This document shows, in pieces, positions 18,920 through 27,984 of a stretch of 64,000 bases of DNA (the stretch's first letter is position 1; each line of letters begins with the position of its first letter). Source of the stretch: Tateyamaria omphalii (GTDB taxonomy: Bacteria; Pseudomonadota; Alphaproteobacteria; Rhodobacterales; Rhodobacteraceae); the NCBI RefSeq assembly GCF_014651375.1, contig NZ_BMWT01000004.1, positions 310,001 through 374,000 on the forward strand. The letters run 5' to 3'. A program made the translations under genes and the position numbers. The notes under the pieces are model-generated. The model had not been told where the DNA came from. It saw only the letters and a list, made by a program, of their open reading frames with translations, and ran no database searches.

Positions 18920-18935
18920 ATAATCCTAGAATTAT
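18920..18935 (-). promoter_or_regulatory. ArsR operator overlapping a TATAAT -10 box
   Basis: ATAATCCTAGAATTAT is a 16-base inverted repeat with only one mismatched pair, centred just before the arsR start. On the minus strand it contains TATAATTCTAGGATTAT, so a consensus -10 TATAAT lies within the palindrome. A repressor bound here would block the promoter of its own operon, the standard ArsR arrangement. Confidence 0.75.
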
Positions 18936-19018
18936 AGAAATTTTTGAATCACGCAAGATTTATTTCGAAGAGTCTCGAATTGATTGCCTAACCCATTGGT
19001 GTCGCATAAGTGTTTTCC

Positions 19019-19600
19019 ATGGGACTGCCAGAAAGAATTAGCGCATGCACGCTGTGTGCGGACCGATTTGCCGCAACAGAAACAGCGCATAGCCCGCGAC
19101 CCGTTGTCTGGTTTAAGCCCGGTGTTCGAATCCTCGTGGCGGGTCAAGCGCCCGGCGCGCGTGTACACGAAAGCGGGCGGCCTTTCACCGACCCTTCCGG
19201 AGATCGGTTGCGTGATTGGCTTGGGTTGGATGAGGCAACATTTTACGATCGAGACAAACTGGCGATCGTCCCAATGGCATTTTGCTTCCCCGGATATGAC
19301 GCAAAGGGATCTGACCGGCCACCCCCCAAGATCTGTGCCAAGACCTGGCGGGAGGACGTCATGGAACACGTGGGTGATGTGCCGTTGGTCTTGTTGATCG
19401 GCGGGTACGCGCAATCCTGGCATCTGGGCACCAAGATGTCGGTCCGAGACACTGTGACCGCTTGGCGCGACTTTGCGCCTCGGGCCTTTCCCTTGCCTCA
19501 CCCGTCCTGGCGCAATACCGCGTGGTTGAAGAAAAACCCGTGGTTCGAGGTAGACGTGCTGCCCGTACTAAGGGCGCGCGTCAAAGAGGTGCTGTCTTGA
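19019..19600 (+). CDS. Uracil-DNA glycosylase family protein (Fe-S type)
   Basis: About 193 residues of the COG1573 uracil-DNA glycosylase superfamily. Motif A reads LVAGQAPGARVHESGRPFTDPSG and the C-terminal motif is FPLPHPSWRN (the HPS loop that contacts DNA). Four cysteines are spaced C-x2-C (ACTLCA) and then C-x16-C (AFCFPG to KICAK), the pattern that binds a 4Fe-4S cluster in family 4/5 enzymes. Start at ATG 19019; a GTG at 19010 is possible. The product would excise uracil or another damaged base, but family members without activity exist. The stop overlaps the next gene. Confidence 0.8.
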   Translation: MGLPERISACTLCADRFAATETAHSPRPVVWFKPGVRILVAGQAPGARVHESGRPFTDPSGDRLRDWLGLDEATFYDRDKLAIVPMAFCFPGYDAKGSDRPPPKICAKTWREDVMEHVGDVPLVLLIGGYAQSWHLGTKMSVRDTVTAWRDFAPRAFPLPHPSWRNTAWLKKNPWFEVDVLPVLRARVKEVLS

Positions 19601-20385
19601 CACAAACGGTTTTGGATCAGGCCCACGGCGTGATGCAGGCTAGGCCAGATGATGATTCCGCACGATTGCAGTTTCTTGAGCGATTGGGAGACGCAGAGCT
19701 ATTCCTGCTACTGGAATCCGAGGTGAAGGGAGATCAGATCACGCCACAGGTCTTTGATCCGGGAATCGGCCCGCTTGTCCTTGTGTTCGACCGAGTGGAA
19801 CGATTGGCAAGATTTGTTGGTGCGGAGGCACCATATGCTGCGATGTCGGGTCGTGTGATTGCCGGTTTGCTTGCAGAGCAGAGTCTTGGGCTGGGTTTAA
19901 ACCTGGATGTGGCCCCGTCGTCCTTTCTTCTGGATGCGGATGGGGTGCAATGGCTGGCAACCACGCTTCGCACTGGTCCCGAAGAGATCGAGGCACGACT
20001 GGCCGAAGTATCCGCTCCAACAGGACTGCCCGAAGTCCTCATTTCGGCTTTGGATACCAAACTGGCAACGGCGACCGGGTTGGCGCAGATGGCCTACCTT
20101 GTCGGTACAACCGACGCTGACGGCGCTTGCAGCCACATGCTTGCTTTTGTCGGGGCAGCACCCGGGGCAGAGGATGCGCTGGCCAAGGCTGCATCCGAAG
20201 CTCTGATCTTTTCGGGGATTGATGCCGGGGCAATGGATGTTGGCTTTTTTGATGCAAATGCCGCGATTGTTCAGCGTTTGACGCGTGTCGGCTTGCGCTT
20301 TGACTTGCCGCAGCCCGCGCCAGTGCAGCCACCGGAACCTGCCGCGCCGGGCATGGATCCGGATCGTCCGCCGCGGTTGCGTTGA
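19597..20385 (+). CDS. SseB-domain protein
   Basis: A roughly 262-residue acidic, soluble protein related to SseB (enhanced serine sensitivity protein): the N-terminal segment ARLQFLERLGDAELFLLLE and the later VFDRVERLARFVG match that domain. It starts at a TTG at 19597 whose bases overlap the preceding TGA, with AGAGG upstream, so it is coupled to the glycosylase gene. The C-terminus is proline-rich and low-complexity. No enzymatic motif is seen; biochemical role unknown. Confidence 0.75.
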   Translation: MTQTVLDQAHGVMQARPDDDSARLQFLERLGDAELFLLLESEVKGDQITPQVFDPGIGPLVLVFDRVERLARFVGAEAPYAAMSGRVIAGLLAEQSLGLGLNLDVAPSSFLLDADGVQWLATTLRTGPEEIEARLAEVSAPTGLPEVLISALDTKLATATGLAQMAYLVGTTDADGACSHMLAFVGAAPGAEDALAKAASEALIFSGIDAGAMDVGFFDANAAIVQRLTRVGLRFDLPQPAPVQPPEPAAPGMDPDRPPRLR

Positions 20386-20525
20386 GTGTAACGGAACTCA
20401 CGAAAACCGACGTGGTCTCACATCGGCGCGAGGCGGGCTGAAAAGCTGGACCGCTGCCCATTAATGTCTGATTATCCGCCGCAAGTGATACGCGCCGGAC
20501 CTAGTTTGACAGAGGATGATCCCAT

Positions 20526-21053
20526 ATGATGAATCGACTCACGATGGCCGTTGCTGCGGCTGCAAGTGCCTTGACGTTCAGCACGGCTGCGTTTGCCGGC
20601 GACCAGTACATTGACGAAACAGGCTTTGCTGTTTCGGGTTATGATGTTGTGGCCTATTTCGACCTCGAAATGAAGCCGGTAGGTCAGACACAAACGCCCG
20701 GCGTGCCGGGCAACGCGGACATCACCGCCGAATACAATGGTGCGACATTCGCTTTCTCAACAGAAGAAAACCGCGACAAGTTCGTTGCCGACCCGGCGCG
20801 CTATGCACCGCAGTATGACGGTCACTGTGCCTATGGCGTCGCAAAGGGCGGGAAAGTACCTGCCAACCCAAACCTGTGGCGCATCGTCGATGACAAACTG
20901 TATTTGAACATCACTGATGTGGTTGTGGGCTTCTGGGAGGAAGATATTCCTGGAAACATCAACCTTTCCGAAGGCAACTGGGTCAGCATCGAAGGTGAAG
21001 CGGCGTCGGAAAGCACCATTCCGAAATTCACCAGTGAAGCGCCGAATACATGA
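20526..21053 (+). CDS. Secreted YHS-domain protein
   Basis: A 175-residue exported protein: signal peptide MMNRLTMAVAAAASALTFSTAAFAGD with an AFA-G cleavage site, then a YHS-like domain with VSGYDVVAYF near the start, an EYNGATFAFSTEENRDKF segment, and YDGHCAYGVAKGGK. This domain occurs in proteins of metal handling and in many marine bacteria as a stand-alone periplasmic protein; no activity is established. AGAGGA precedes the ATG at 20526. The next gene starts one base after its stop, so the two are likely cotranscribed. Confidence 0.82.
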   Translation: MMNRLTMAVAAAASALTFSTAAFAGDQYIDETGFAVSGYDVVAYFDLEMKPVGQTQTPGVPGNADITAEYNGATFAFSTEENRDKFVADPARYAPQYDGHCAYGVAKGGKVPANPNLWRIVDDKLYLNITDVVVGFWEEDIPGNINLSEGNWVSIEGEAASESTIPKFTSEAPNT

Positions 21054-21054
21054 C

Positions 21055-21567
21055 ATGACGGTTCGCTCGGCAGAAACTCCCAAAACTGACCGGGCGGCGG
21101 CCCCGGCGCGTATGACGCGCCGGGGCCTTGGGTTTTTTATTGGCATGGCGATTGTCGGCGGCACAGTCTTTGCATCGCGTTGGTACAACATCTCTGCCGA
21201 GGCCGGGATGGAAGGCACCCTGACCACTCCGGATGTCTATGCGGCGGCAACAAAAGGTACGGTCCTGTTGGTCGACATTCGTCGACCTGACGAATGGAAG
21301 CGGACGGGTGTCGGTGAGGGCGCTGTCCCCTTGGATATGCGCCGGAAAGACTTTACCGATGCGCTTCTCGCGCAGACTGATGGGCGCACGGACGTGCCTG
21401 TGGCTTTGATTTGCGCCCGCGGCGTGCGTTCTCGGCGCTTGAGCGAACGCCTGACAGCAGCAGGGTTCACAACGATCATCGACGTTCCAGAAGGTATGTT
21501 GGGATCGGGCGCCGGGCCCGGATGGGTAAAGCGCGGGCTGCCTACTGTGGCTTGGACGTCTGAGTAA
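21055..21567 (+). CDS. Membrane-anchored rhodanese-like protein
   Basis: About 170 residues: a short basic N-terminus, one membrane segment (GLGFFIGMAIVGGTVFA), then a periplasmic rhodanese domain. The active-site loop reads ALICARGVRSRRLSERL, with the catalytic Cys in the C-x-x-G-x-R-S form typical of single-domain rhodaneses. DIRRPDEWKRTG is the CH2A-like motif. Start at 21055, one base after the stop of the YHS gene; the long upstream extension of the frame is only overlap with that gene. Likely sulfur-transfer or redox role near the membrane. Confidence 0.87.
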   Translation: MTVRSAETPKTDRAAAPARMTRRGLGFFIGMAIVGGTVFASRWYNISAEAGMEGTLTTPDVYAAATKGTVLLVDIRRPDEWKRTGVGEGAVPLDMRRKDFTDALLAQTDGRTDVPVALICARGVRSRRLSERLTAAGFTTIIDVPEGMLGSGAGPGWVKRGLPTVAWTSE

Positions 21568-21791
21568 CCCGTTTCCGAACACCCCTTACGACTATGCTCA
21601 AGGTCTTTCGTAGACTTTGCTTCGCAGTTCACTCGCGTACAATAGTTCTTCAATAGTACTCGCTCAGGCGCACTGCATTTCAGCCATTCCTCGACGCCCG
21701 TTTTCCGTTCTCATTGTGCGAGCAGGCCCTGCTGGAGGCTGTGGCTCGCTGTCTACAAGGACAATCAATCCCAGGAAGGCCTTCGAGAAGA

Positions 21792-23648
21792 CTACTCCGC
21801 TGCTATTTCGGACGCCTCTATTCGCGCACGCATTTCGGCGCGGGCTGTACGCGCGTTGCCAACGATAGCTGGTTCACGAAGCGTCAGAGGATTGTCCAGT
21901 CGCAAGCTCGGTGGCCGGATATGAGCCAAGGGGTATGAACTCAGACCAGACAGCGGGACGGCAAACGCCAGGCTGGCAGCAATCGGAATAAGCCACCAAG
22001 ACACCAACCCCATGCCCAACCCAAGAAACAGAAGCGCGCCAATCAGGGTTTCAATCCAATGAAACTTGATCAAAGTTGCCATTGGATATGCTTGGGCAGC
22101 ACGGCTTTGTGGCGACCACCCACCACGTCCTACCAAGCCGCCAATAACGGCTTTGGTCTGCTGGATCATCATGATGGGTGCATAAGCAACTGACAGGGCA
22201 AGCTCGGTCAGAACCGCTCCGGTAAATACCCGACGCCCGCCAAAAAGCCTGACGGCTTTTCCGTTGGCCGCAATGATCAGTGCAGATGTGATCTTGGGTG
22301 TCAGAAGCATCGCGTACATAACCACCAGGAAAATTGCGCTGTCGATATGCGTCATGGCCGGTGGCCAGTTCGGGAACAAGGGGTTCGCCTCGTTGAAGTA
22401 CGAGATCACGTTGGTCTCGGCATCGCGACCCAACAACGCCCAGAACACCAGAAGTACAAACCATGCGGGTGACATAAGGTAAGCGGCCGCACCTTGAAAC
22501 AGGTGGAAGCGACTGACCGGATGAAGGCCGCGGGTTGCGAGCAGACGCAAGTGTTGCAGGTTGCCCCGGCACCATCGACGGTCCCGTATCACGTAGTCGA
22601 TGAGTGTGCCCGGCGTTTCTTCAAAGCTGCCAGAGATACGGGGAAGGAAACGCACCCGCCAACCGGACCGCCGCAACAGCGATGCCTCTACGAAATCATG
22701 TGAGAGGATCAGGTTTGTTTGTCCCGTCATGCTGCGTAGATGCGGTAAACCCGCAGATGACGCGAAAGCACGTGTGCGGATGATCGCATTGTGGCCCCAA
22801 TAGTTGCCTTCAGTGCGGGACCAGTGCGCCAGACCTTCGGCCAGCAGCCACCCATATGCGACATTGGAAAACTGCTGCATTCTCGCAAACAGCGTATTGG
22901 CGCCGATAAGCTGAGGAAAGCTCTGTATCAGCCCGGCTTTCGGGTCTGTCGCCAGCTCGCTGGAAAGCCGATCGATGGCCCGACCTGTCATCAGACTATC
23001 CGCATCCAACACCAACATTGCTTCGTAAGAGGCACCCCAACCGGTGATCCAATCGACAAGGTTACCTACTTTTTTGTCCGTGTTTTGTGCGCGGCGGCGA
23101 TAGTGAACCGGCACAGGCGCGCTGCTTCGCAATGCCTCGAAGGCTTGCCATTCCTGCCATGCAATCAGGTCATCGGTTGTGTCGCTCAGAATGAACAGGC
23201 TGTAGCGATGGCCGCCTTTTTGACGCGTCAGATCGGTCAGCATTGCTGCGGCGTTGCCGAACACGTCCCAAGGCGTTTCATTGTACACTGGTACCAGAAG
23301 GGCGACGTCCAATGGGTCTGAAGGTGCTGGCATGCGGTTTGCATCCAGTCTGCCTGCCAAGCCGACGCCAACGGTTGATACTGCAATGGTGACCCAAATG
23401 AATGTCAGACCTATGAGCGCAAGAAGCACGTATTCAAAAGCCGTCATACCGGACATTTTGAACAGGCCGTACAGACCCCAAAGTACAAGACCCGTGATGG
23501 TCAGCGCCGGAAGAAAAACAGCCATGCGCCAAATCGGGTCCTGCTTGGCCGTTCCCGCATCTGTATTGGCCGGCGCGCGTGCCAAGTCCTGCGCAGGCAT
23601 GTCCAGCGGGGCCCGTGGAGGCATTGCAAAGTGTTTCACGCTGTCCAT
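21792..23648 (-). CDS. opgH: Osmoregulated periplasmic glucan glucosyltransferase
   Basis: Inner-membrane GT2-family glucosyltransferase that polymerises the beta-linked glucan backbone from UDP-glucose and passes it to the periplasm. From ATG 23648 (MDSVKHFAMPP) it is about 618 residues, shorter than the 847-residue E. coli protein. Catalytic features are the Asp in LVLDADS, HDFVEASLLRRSGW and the RDRRWCRGN motif in place of Q-x-x-RW. Several membrane segments flank the cytoplasmic domain. It overlaps the opgG end by 13 bases, giving the operon opgC-opgG-opgH on the minus strand. Confidence 0.95.
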   Translation of the reverse strand: MDSVKHFAMPPRAPLDMPAQDLARAPANTDAGTAKQDPIWRMAVFLPALTITGLVLWGLYGLFKMSGMTAFEYVLLALIGLTFIWVTIAVSTVGVGLAGRLDANRMPAPSDPLDVALLVPVYNETPWDVFGNAAAMLTDLTRQKGGHRYSLFILSDTTDDLIAWQEWQAFEALRSSAPVPVHYRRRAQNTDKKVGNLVDWITGWGASYEAMLVLDADSLMTGRAIDRLSSELATDPKAGLIQSFPQLIGANTLFARMQQFSNVAYGWLLAEGLAHWSRTEGNYWGHNAIIRTRAFASSAGLPHLRSMTGQTNLILSHDFVEASLLRRSGWRVRFLPRISGSFEETPGTLIDYVIRDRRWCRGNLQHLRLLATRGLHPVSRFHLFQGAAAYLMSPAWFVLLVFWALLGRDAETNVISYFNEANPLFPNWPPAMTHIDSAIFLVVMYAMLLTPKITSALIIAANGKAVRLFGGRRVFTGAVLTELALSVAYAPIMMIQQTKAVIGGLVGRGGWSPQSRAAQAYPMATLIKFHWIETLIGALLFLGLGMGLVSWWLIPIAASLAFAVPLSGLSSYPLAHIRPPSLRLDNPLTLREPAIVGNARTARAEMRARIEASEIAAE

Positions 23649-25159
23649 CGGTACAACCACACCTCGCTCAGAGCTTGCCCGTCCAGTCGCAATTGCGCCC
23701 GGAACTCTGCCCATTCGGCCTCACCTGGCATGAATGTAAAGGCGAGGCGCGGCCCTCCGGTTTCCGGATTCCGTTGGATGATGCCTTCGGTCACATCACC
23801 GGCGCTTGATCGGACAAGGCGATCAACCTTCGAAAGGTCTTTGGGAACGTGAGGGGCATCCTCGAAATCAATTGTAAAGATGCGCCCGCCTTCGGGACGA
23901 CCGCCAGCCGCAGTGTTCAAAACACGCAGTGGCATCGCAGCTTTCGGTGCCGGATCGGAGCCCCAATCCAGGCGGTAGGTCATGCGATGCGACGTACCGG
24001 CTTCGATATCGGCAGAGGGGCGCCAATACGCAACAATGTTGTCGTAGATTTCTTTGTCAGTTGGAATCTCGATGAGGGCGACGCTGCCGCGTCCCCAGCC
24101 CTCACCCGGTGTAACCCAGAGACCGGGGCGGCGATGATACAACGCCTCTAAATCGTTGAAGTCGCGGAATTTGCGCGCCCGTTGCATCAGACCAAATCCA
24201 CGTGGGTTGTTGTCACCAAATGCGCTGATTTGCAGCGTGCGGGGGTTGGCAAGCGGGCGCCAGATGACTTCGCCACCACCATTGTGGATCATAAGCCCAT
24301 CATTGTCGTGGACGGCAGGCCGGAAGTCGTCGAAGCGTTGTCTGTTCATGTCATCGAACATGAACATCGATGTCAGCGGCGCGATGCCAATATGCGTGAG
24401 CGTGTTTCGTGCAAAGATTTCCGCCTCGACTTCCATCACAAGCGGTTGGCCCGGCATGATCTCGAACCGGTAGGCCCCTGTGCAGGACGGACTGTCCAGC
24501 AACGCGTGGACAACGATTTGGGCAGCGCCCGCTGCGGGTCGCTCCAGCCAGAAATGAGTAAAGTCGGGGAATTCCTCGCCCATTGGATCGCCGGTTTTGA
24601 GCGCAAGACCGCGCGCTGACAGGCCGTAGATATCGCCCGTGCCGATGCCACGGAAATAACTGGCACCCTGGAAGACGGCGTATTCCTCGTGGATGCCCGG
24701 TTGACGTAGTTCCGCCCGTAGGCGCAGACCTGAATAGCCGAGCGTTTCATCTATGGGTACATCCGGGAATTTGTCCGTCGTATCAAAGACGCCCATGTCG
24801 AACTGGATCGGGCGTGCCTGGTCGCCTTCGACGACATAGGTTCGGATGGCTTGAGGAAAGTAGAGTCCCGGCGGAAACACGTCGACACGTTGTGACGCGT
24901 CAGTGCCTTCCCATAGACCATTACGGCTGTCGAACCAGATCTTGCGATACTGGTCGTAGGTAAGGTCCTGCCATGCCTGAGGGATCATGGGCCGCGGTTC
25001 ATATGCGCGGCTGGCCTTTTCCCTGGCGATATCAACGACGTCCGTCGGGCTGAATGGCACAGAGTCACCCAGCGGCAATCCTTGTTTGTCTTGCGCCCAA
25101 GACGCATGAGGAACCGCGGATAGCGCCGCAAGGGAAGCGAGGAATTCACGGCGCAGCAT
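23636..25159 (-). CDS. opgG: Periplasmic glucan biosynthesis protein, OpgG/OpgD family
   Basis: Periplasmic protein needed for branching or shaping osmoregulated glucans. About 507 residues from ATG 25159 (MLRREFLASLAAL). The leader contains RREFLA, a twin-arginine-like motif, and a WAQ cleavage region, so export may be by Tat, as for E. coli OpgD. Family segments include QFDMGVFDTTDKFPDVP, EDFPDFTHFW-like EEFPDFTHFWLERP and GRGSVALIEIPTDKEIYDN. Its ATG shares one base with the opgC stop (TGATG), showing translational coupling. OpgG or OpgD cannot be separated by eye; the symbol is for the family. Confidence 0.93.
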   Translation of the reverse strand: MLRREFLASLAALSAVPHASWAQDKQGLPLGDSVPFSPTDVVDIAREKASRAYEPRPMIPQAWQDLTYDQYRKIWFDSRNGLWEGTDASQRVDVFPPGLYFPQAIRTYVVEGDQARPIQFDMGVFDTTDKFPDVPIDETLGYSGLRLRAELRQPGIHEEYAVFQGASYFRGIGTGDIYGLSARGLALKTGDPMGEEFPDFTHFWLERPAAGAAQIVVHALLDSPSCTGAYRFEIMPGQPLVMEVEAEIFARNTLTHIGIAPLTSMFMFDDMNRQRFDDFRPAVHDNDGLMIHNGGGEVIWRPLANPRTLQISAFGDNNPRGFGLMQRARKFRDFNDLEALYHRRPGLWVTPGEGWGRGSVALIEIPTDKEIYDNIVAYWRPSADIEAGTSHRMTYRLDWGSDPAPKAAMPLRVLNTAAGGRPEGGRIFTIDFEDAPHVPKDLSKVDRLVRSSAGDVTEGIIQRNPETGGPRLAFTFMPGEAEWAEFRAQLRLDGQALSEVWLYRWTA

Positions 25160-26421
25160 CAGCGGCTTGCCTTCGGTTTCCAGGGAACGGATTTGAACCA
25201 ACCGGCTAGGTATGCCGTCAGGATCAGAACACCGCACCCAAATGCATTCACTGCCAGAACCGTGATCGTTTCACGGCCCAGAATGTCCATCGCAAAGCCG
25301 TTGAAGCGTGCGACAAATATTGAGACGACAAAGACCGCCAAGGATTGCTGTCCGACCTTCAGGATGACAGTCAGCACCTTGTCCCAAGCACGCGACAGTG
25401 CGCTTGTGGCCGACACCCGCAGGCGGTGGCCTTTGTCGCCTGCCAAAACCCAAGCGAGGTAGGCAAGCGCCAGGAATTGCACATAGCGCAAAAGGCCGAA
25501 GTCGGATTTGGAGATCCACTGGCGGTTATCTGCGCGCCAGTCACGCGCCCAGTCAAAACCCAGTTCGCGCACGCCAATGTTCGAGAGCGGGATGTTCGCA
25601 AGAACGATAAAGGCTGCGATGCCGATCAGCATCTTGTTGACGGGCGGTTTCGGCAACCAGCCACGCATAAACGCAAAACCCGTAAAGAAAACAAGCTGCC
25701 AGCCAAATGGGTTAAGGAACCAACGCCGCTGCCAATCGTCATTTCCAACCCACGGTTCGGCTGTGAAGTTCAAATACGGAAGGCCCGCTGCCTCCATGAA
25801 TTTGCGTTGGCCAAGTAACCACAGGATACCGCAGAAGGCCGCGACAAGCCCCAAATGCACACGCGCCAGAAAGATCACGATGGGCATCATGGCAAGGATC
25901 ACCATGTACATCGGCAGAATGTCGAACAGGTTCGGTACCCACTGCAACGTCATGAATCGGAACAGCATGTCAGGGTTTTGCCAATGTTCGCCTTCGACAA
26001 ACAGCATCCACAGGTTCAGTTGGCCCCAGTAGTTGCGGGTCGTGATGTCAAGATCGGTGACGAATGCCAAAAGGGCTGTTGTGGCAAAGAACAGGCCGAC
26101 ATGCGCCCAGTACACTTGCCAAATGCGATATCCGACACGGGCCGTCCCAAGGGCAAAGCCAGCCCTTTGGAATGTGGAACCAAAGGCAATGGCGGATGCC
26201 ATGCCAGAGCAGAAGACGAAGATTTCAGTCGCATCAGAAAAACCCCAACGCGCAGGAATCCACGAGGTCAGGAAGTTGCCCGGTGTATGAGCGAACAGGA
26301 TTATGAACATCGCCAGCCCGCGGAAGAAATCCAGACGGATATCACGCACCCGCACAGGATTGGCGGGTGCAGCCGCAGCAGAAGGGGCTGCAGTGGTCGT
26401 TGTCGGGTCGGCAAAAGTCAT
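25159..26421 (-). CDS. opgC: OpgC-type membrane acyltransferase (glucan succinylation)
   Basis: A 420-residue integral membrane protein of the acyltransferase-3/OpgC (COG4645) family, which adds succinyl groups to periplasmic glucans. RLDFFRGLAMFIILFAHTPG at the start holds the conserved R-x-D-x-x-R-G and the His of this family, and around ten hydrophobic helices follow. It is the first gene of the opgC-opgG-opgH operon. Charge substitution of the glucans is the expected role. Confidence 0.9.
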   Translation of the reverse strand: MTFADPTTTTAAPSAAAAPANPVRVRDIRLDFFRGLAMFIILFAHTPGNFLTSWIPARWGFSDATEIFVFCSGMASAIAFGSTFQRAGFALGTARVGYRIWQVYWAHVGLFFATTALLAFVTDLDITTRNYWGQLNLWMLFVEGEHWQNPDMLFRFMTLQWVPNLFDILPMYMVILAMMPIVIFLARVHLGLVAAFCGILWLLGQRKFMEAAGLPYLNFTAEPWVGNDDWQRRWFLNPFGWQLVFFTGFAFMRGWLPKPPVNKMLIGIAAFIVLANIPLSNIGVRELGFDWARDWRADNRQWISKSDFGLLRYVQFLALAYLAWVLAGDKGHRLRVSATSALSRAWDKVLTVILKVGQQSLAVFVVSIFVARFNGFAMDILGRETITVLAVNAFGCGVLILTAYLAGWFKSVPWKPKASR

Positions 26422-26466
26422 GGCCGCTGTCTACTTTACCTCACAAATGGGTGCCATCCCCGCACA

Positions 26467-27813
26467 TTATTGAGCGGGAATGCGCCGCGCGTCCTGGATC
26501 GAGGCCAGCCGAGTTGCGGCAAACCGGTCAATGGCGCCAGCCCGACGTGCAATGCGATCTTCGAGCAAAGCCTCGGTCGCGTCATACATGCCAGACCGAA
26601 GCCCCGCGTCGATTGTCATCCGTTCAAAAACGTCGCGCTGGGCATGGCTGCCGCCGATGATCTGCATTGATGGTCGGGCCGCGGCAAGGTTCTGGAATGC
26701 CGCGTCATAGCGCCCCTCGGCAAACGCGTTCAAACCTGAAAGCGCTGCCTTGCCCGGATCGGCCACGCGTGCCGGCATCTCGCCCTGACGTGCTGCATCG
26801 ACGGCAAAGCGCGTGGTCATTGCGGCCTGCGCATCCTCACGTCCGGCGGCACCGAGAGCCAGTTGGTAGTGAAGGTCGGCAAAGACGAGGCACCCGTCAT
26901 CCGTGCGGTTCTGCGCAAAATCCGCCAGCTCGGTCCAGCGATCACCCACGTGGGTGCCCTCAAGCTCGAGCCGCATCAGAAGGGATGTCGCGTTGGCGAT
27001 GTCGCGGTAGTCGTCTGTCTTGTCCGCGCGGATCTGTTGATCATAGAGCGCAAGCACGATGTCGTTCTCGCCGCGATCGAGGTGCAAAAGCGCTTTGTGC
27101 CACCAAACGTGGTAGCGGAAGTTGTTGCAGTGATCCCATGCCGGAACGTTGTTTTCGATGAGGGAAATACCCGCGTCAGGACGGGCGGTCATGTCGTAAA
27201 CATGAGCTACGGCGTGCAGGCCCCAAGCGTCGTCCGTTGCCAACTCCAGCCCTTTGAGCCCGGCTGCTTCTGCCGCGTGATAGTCACCTGTCTCTTCGAG
27301 CGTGAAGGCATGACAGCCGTGCAGATACCCTTCGAGCGGGTGATCTTTGTGGGCATCCAATACGTTCTCGATCGAGGTACGCATGCCAACACCGTCACCC
27401 AGAATAAATCGGATCGCGTGGCTTACCTTGGCGGACAAGGTGTCGGTGGGGTGCTCCGCCAGAACGCGCTCCATTGCGGCGATCGCGCCCGAAGGGCGGC
27501 CATCTAACCATTCGCCCAAGGCACGAACCCAAAGCCGTTCGCGCGCTGAGCCGCCAGCCGCAGCCAGTGCGGCCACCGCATCCTTGCCTGCCTGATGGGC
27601 GACATCCCACAACTCCTTGCGCCCCATCATCAGGGAAAAGAGACCCTTTGCGGCGTATCCCATCGCAAATTGGGGTGCACCCGACAAGATTGCGCCCAGA
27701 TGCGTTGGGGTCGCAGTGCCATGCGCGAGGAAGGCGCGGATCATGCCGTTCCACTCTTCGACGAGAGCGGGATCTTCTAGGCTGACGGGCGCCTGACAAA
27801 TATCGTGCATCAT
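26467..27813 (-). CDS. TPR-repeat protein of the TTC38 type
   Basis: About 448 residues, from ATG 27813 (MMHDICQAPVSL) or the next codon; the open frame further upstream has no supporting start. The protein is alpha-helical with TPR-like segments (for example GYLHGCHAFTLEETGDYHAAEAAGLKGLEL and AWGLHAVAHVYDMTARPDAG) and resembles tetratricopeptide repeat protein 38, found in many alphaproteobacteria. No catalytic motif is seen. It is 45 bp upstream of opgC in the same direction, possibly in the same transcript; function unknown. Confidence 0.8.
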   Translation of the reverse strand: MMHDICQAPVSLEDPALVEEWNGMIRAFLAHGTATPTHLGAILSGAPQFAMGYAAKGLFSLMMGRKELWDVAHQAGKDAVAALAAAGGSARERLWVRALGEWLDGRPSGAIAAMERVLAEHPTDTLSAKVSHAIRFILGDGVGMRTSIENVLDAHKDHPLEGYLHGCHAFTLEETGDYHAAEAAGLKGLELATDDAWGLHAVAHVYDMTARPDAGISLIENNVPAWDHCNNFRYHVWWHKALLHLDRGENDIVLALYDQQIRADKTDDYRDIANATSLLMRLELEGTHVGDRWTELADFAQNRTDDGCLVFADLHYQLALGAAGREDAQAAMTTRFAVDAARQGEMPARVADPGKAALSGLNAFAEGRYDAAFQNLAAARPSMQIIGGSHAQRDVFERMTIDAGLRSGMYDATEALLEDRIARRAGAIDRFAATRLASIQDARRIPAQ

Positions 27814-27984
27814 GGGTGCGTGACCTTTTACCGTATGCGTTCTTACTGGGTGTAAAACATCTAGGCAGGAATGGTATGCTATGAGCACAGGAAACACGTA
27901 ACCGTGAAGCAGCATGTGCGGTTCCGTGAGCAAAATGTCAGCACATCCGCGAAAATCAGGCAAAAACCGGCCAAAGCGCTTGGG

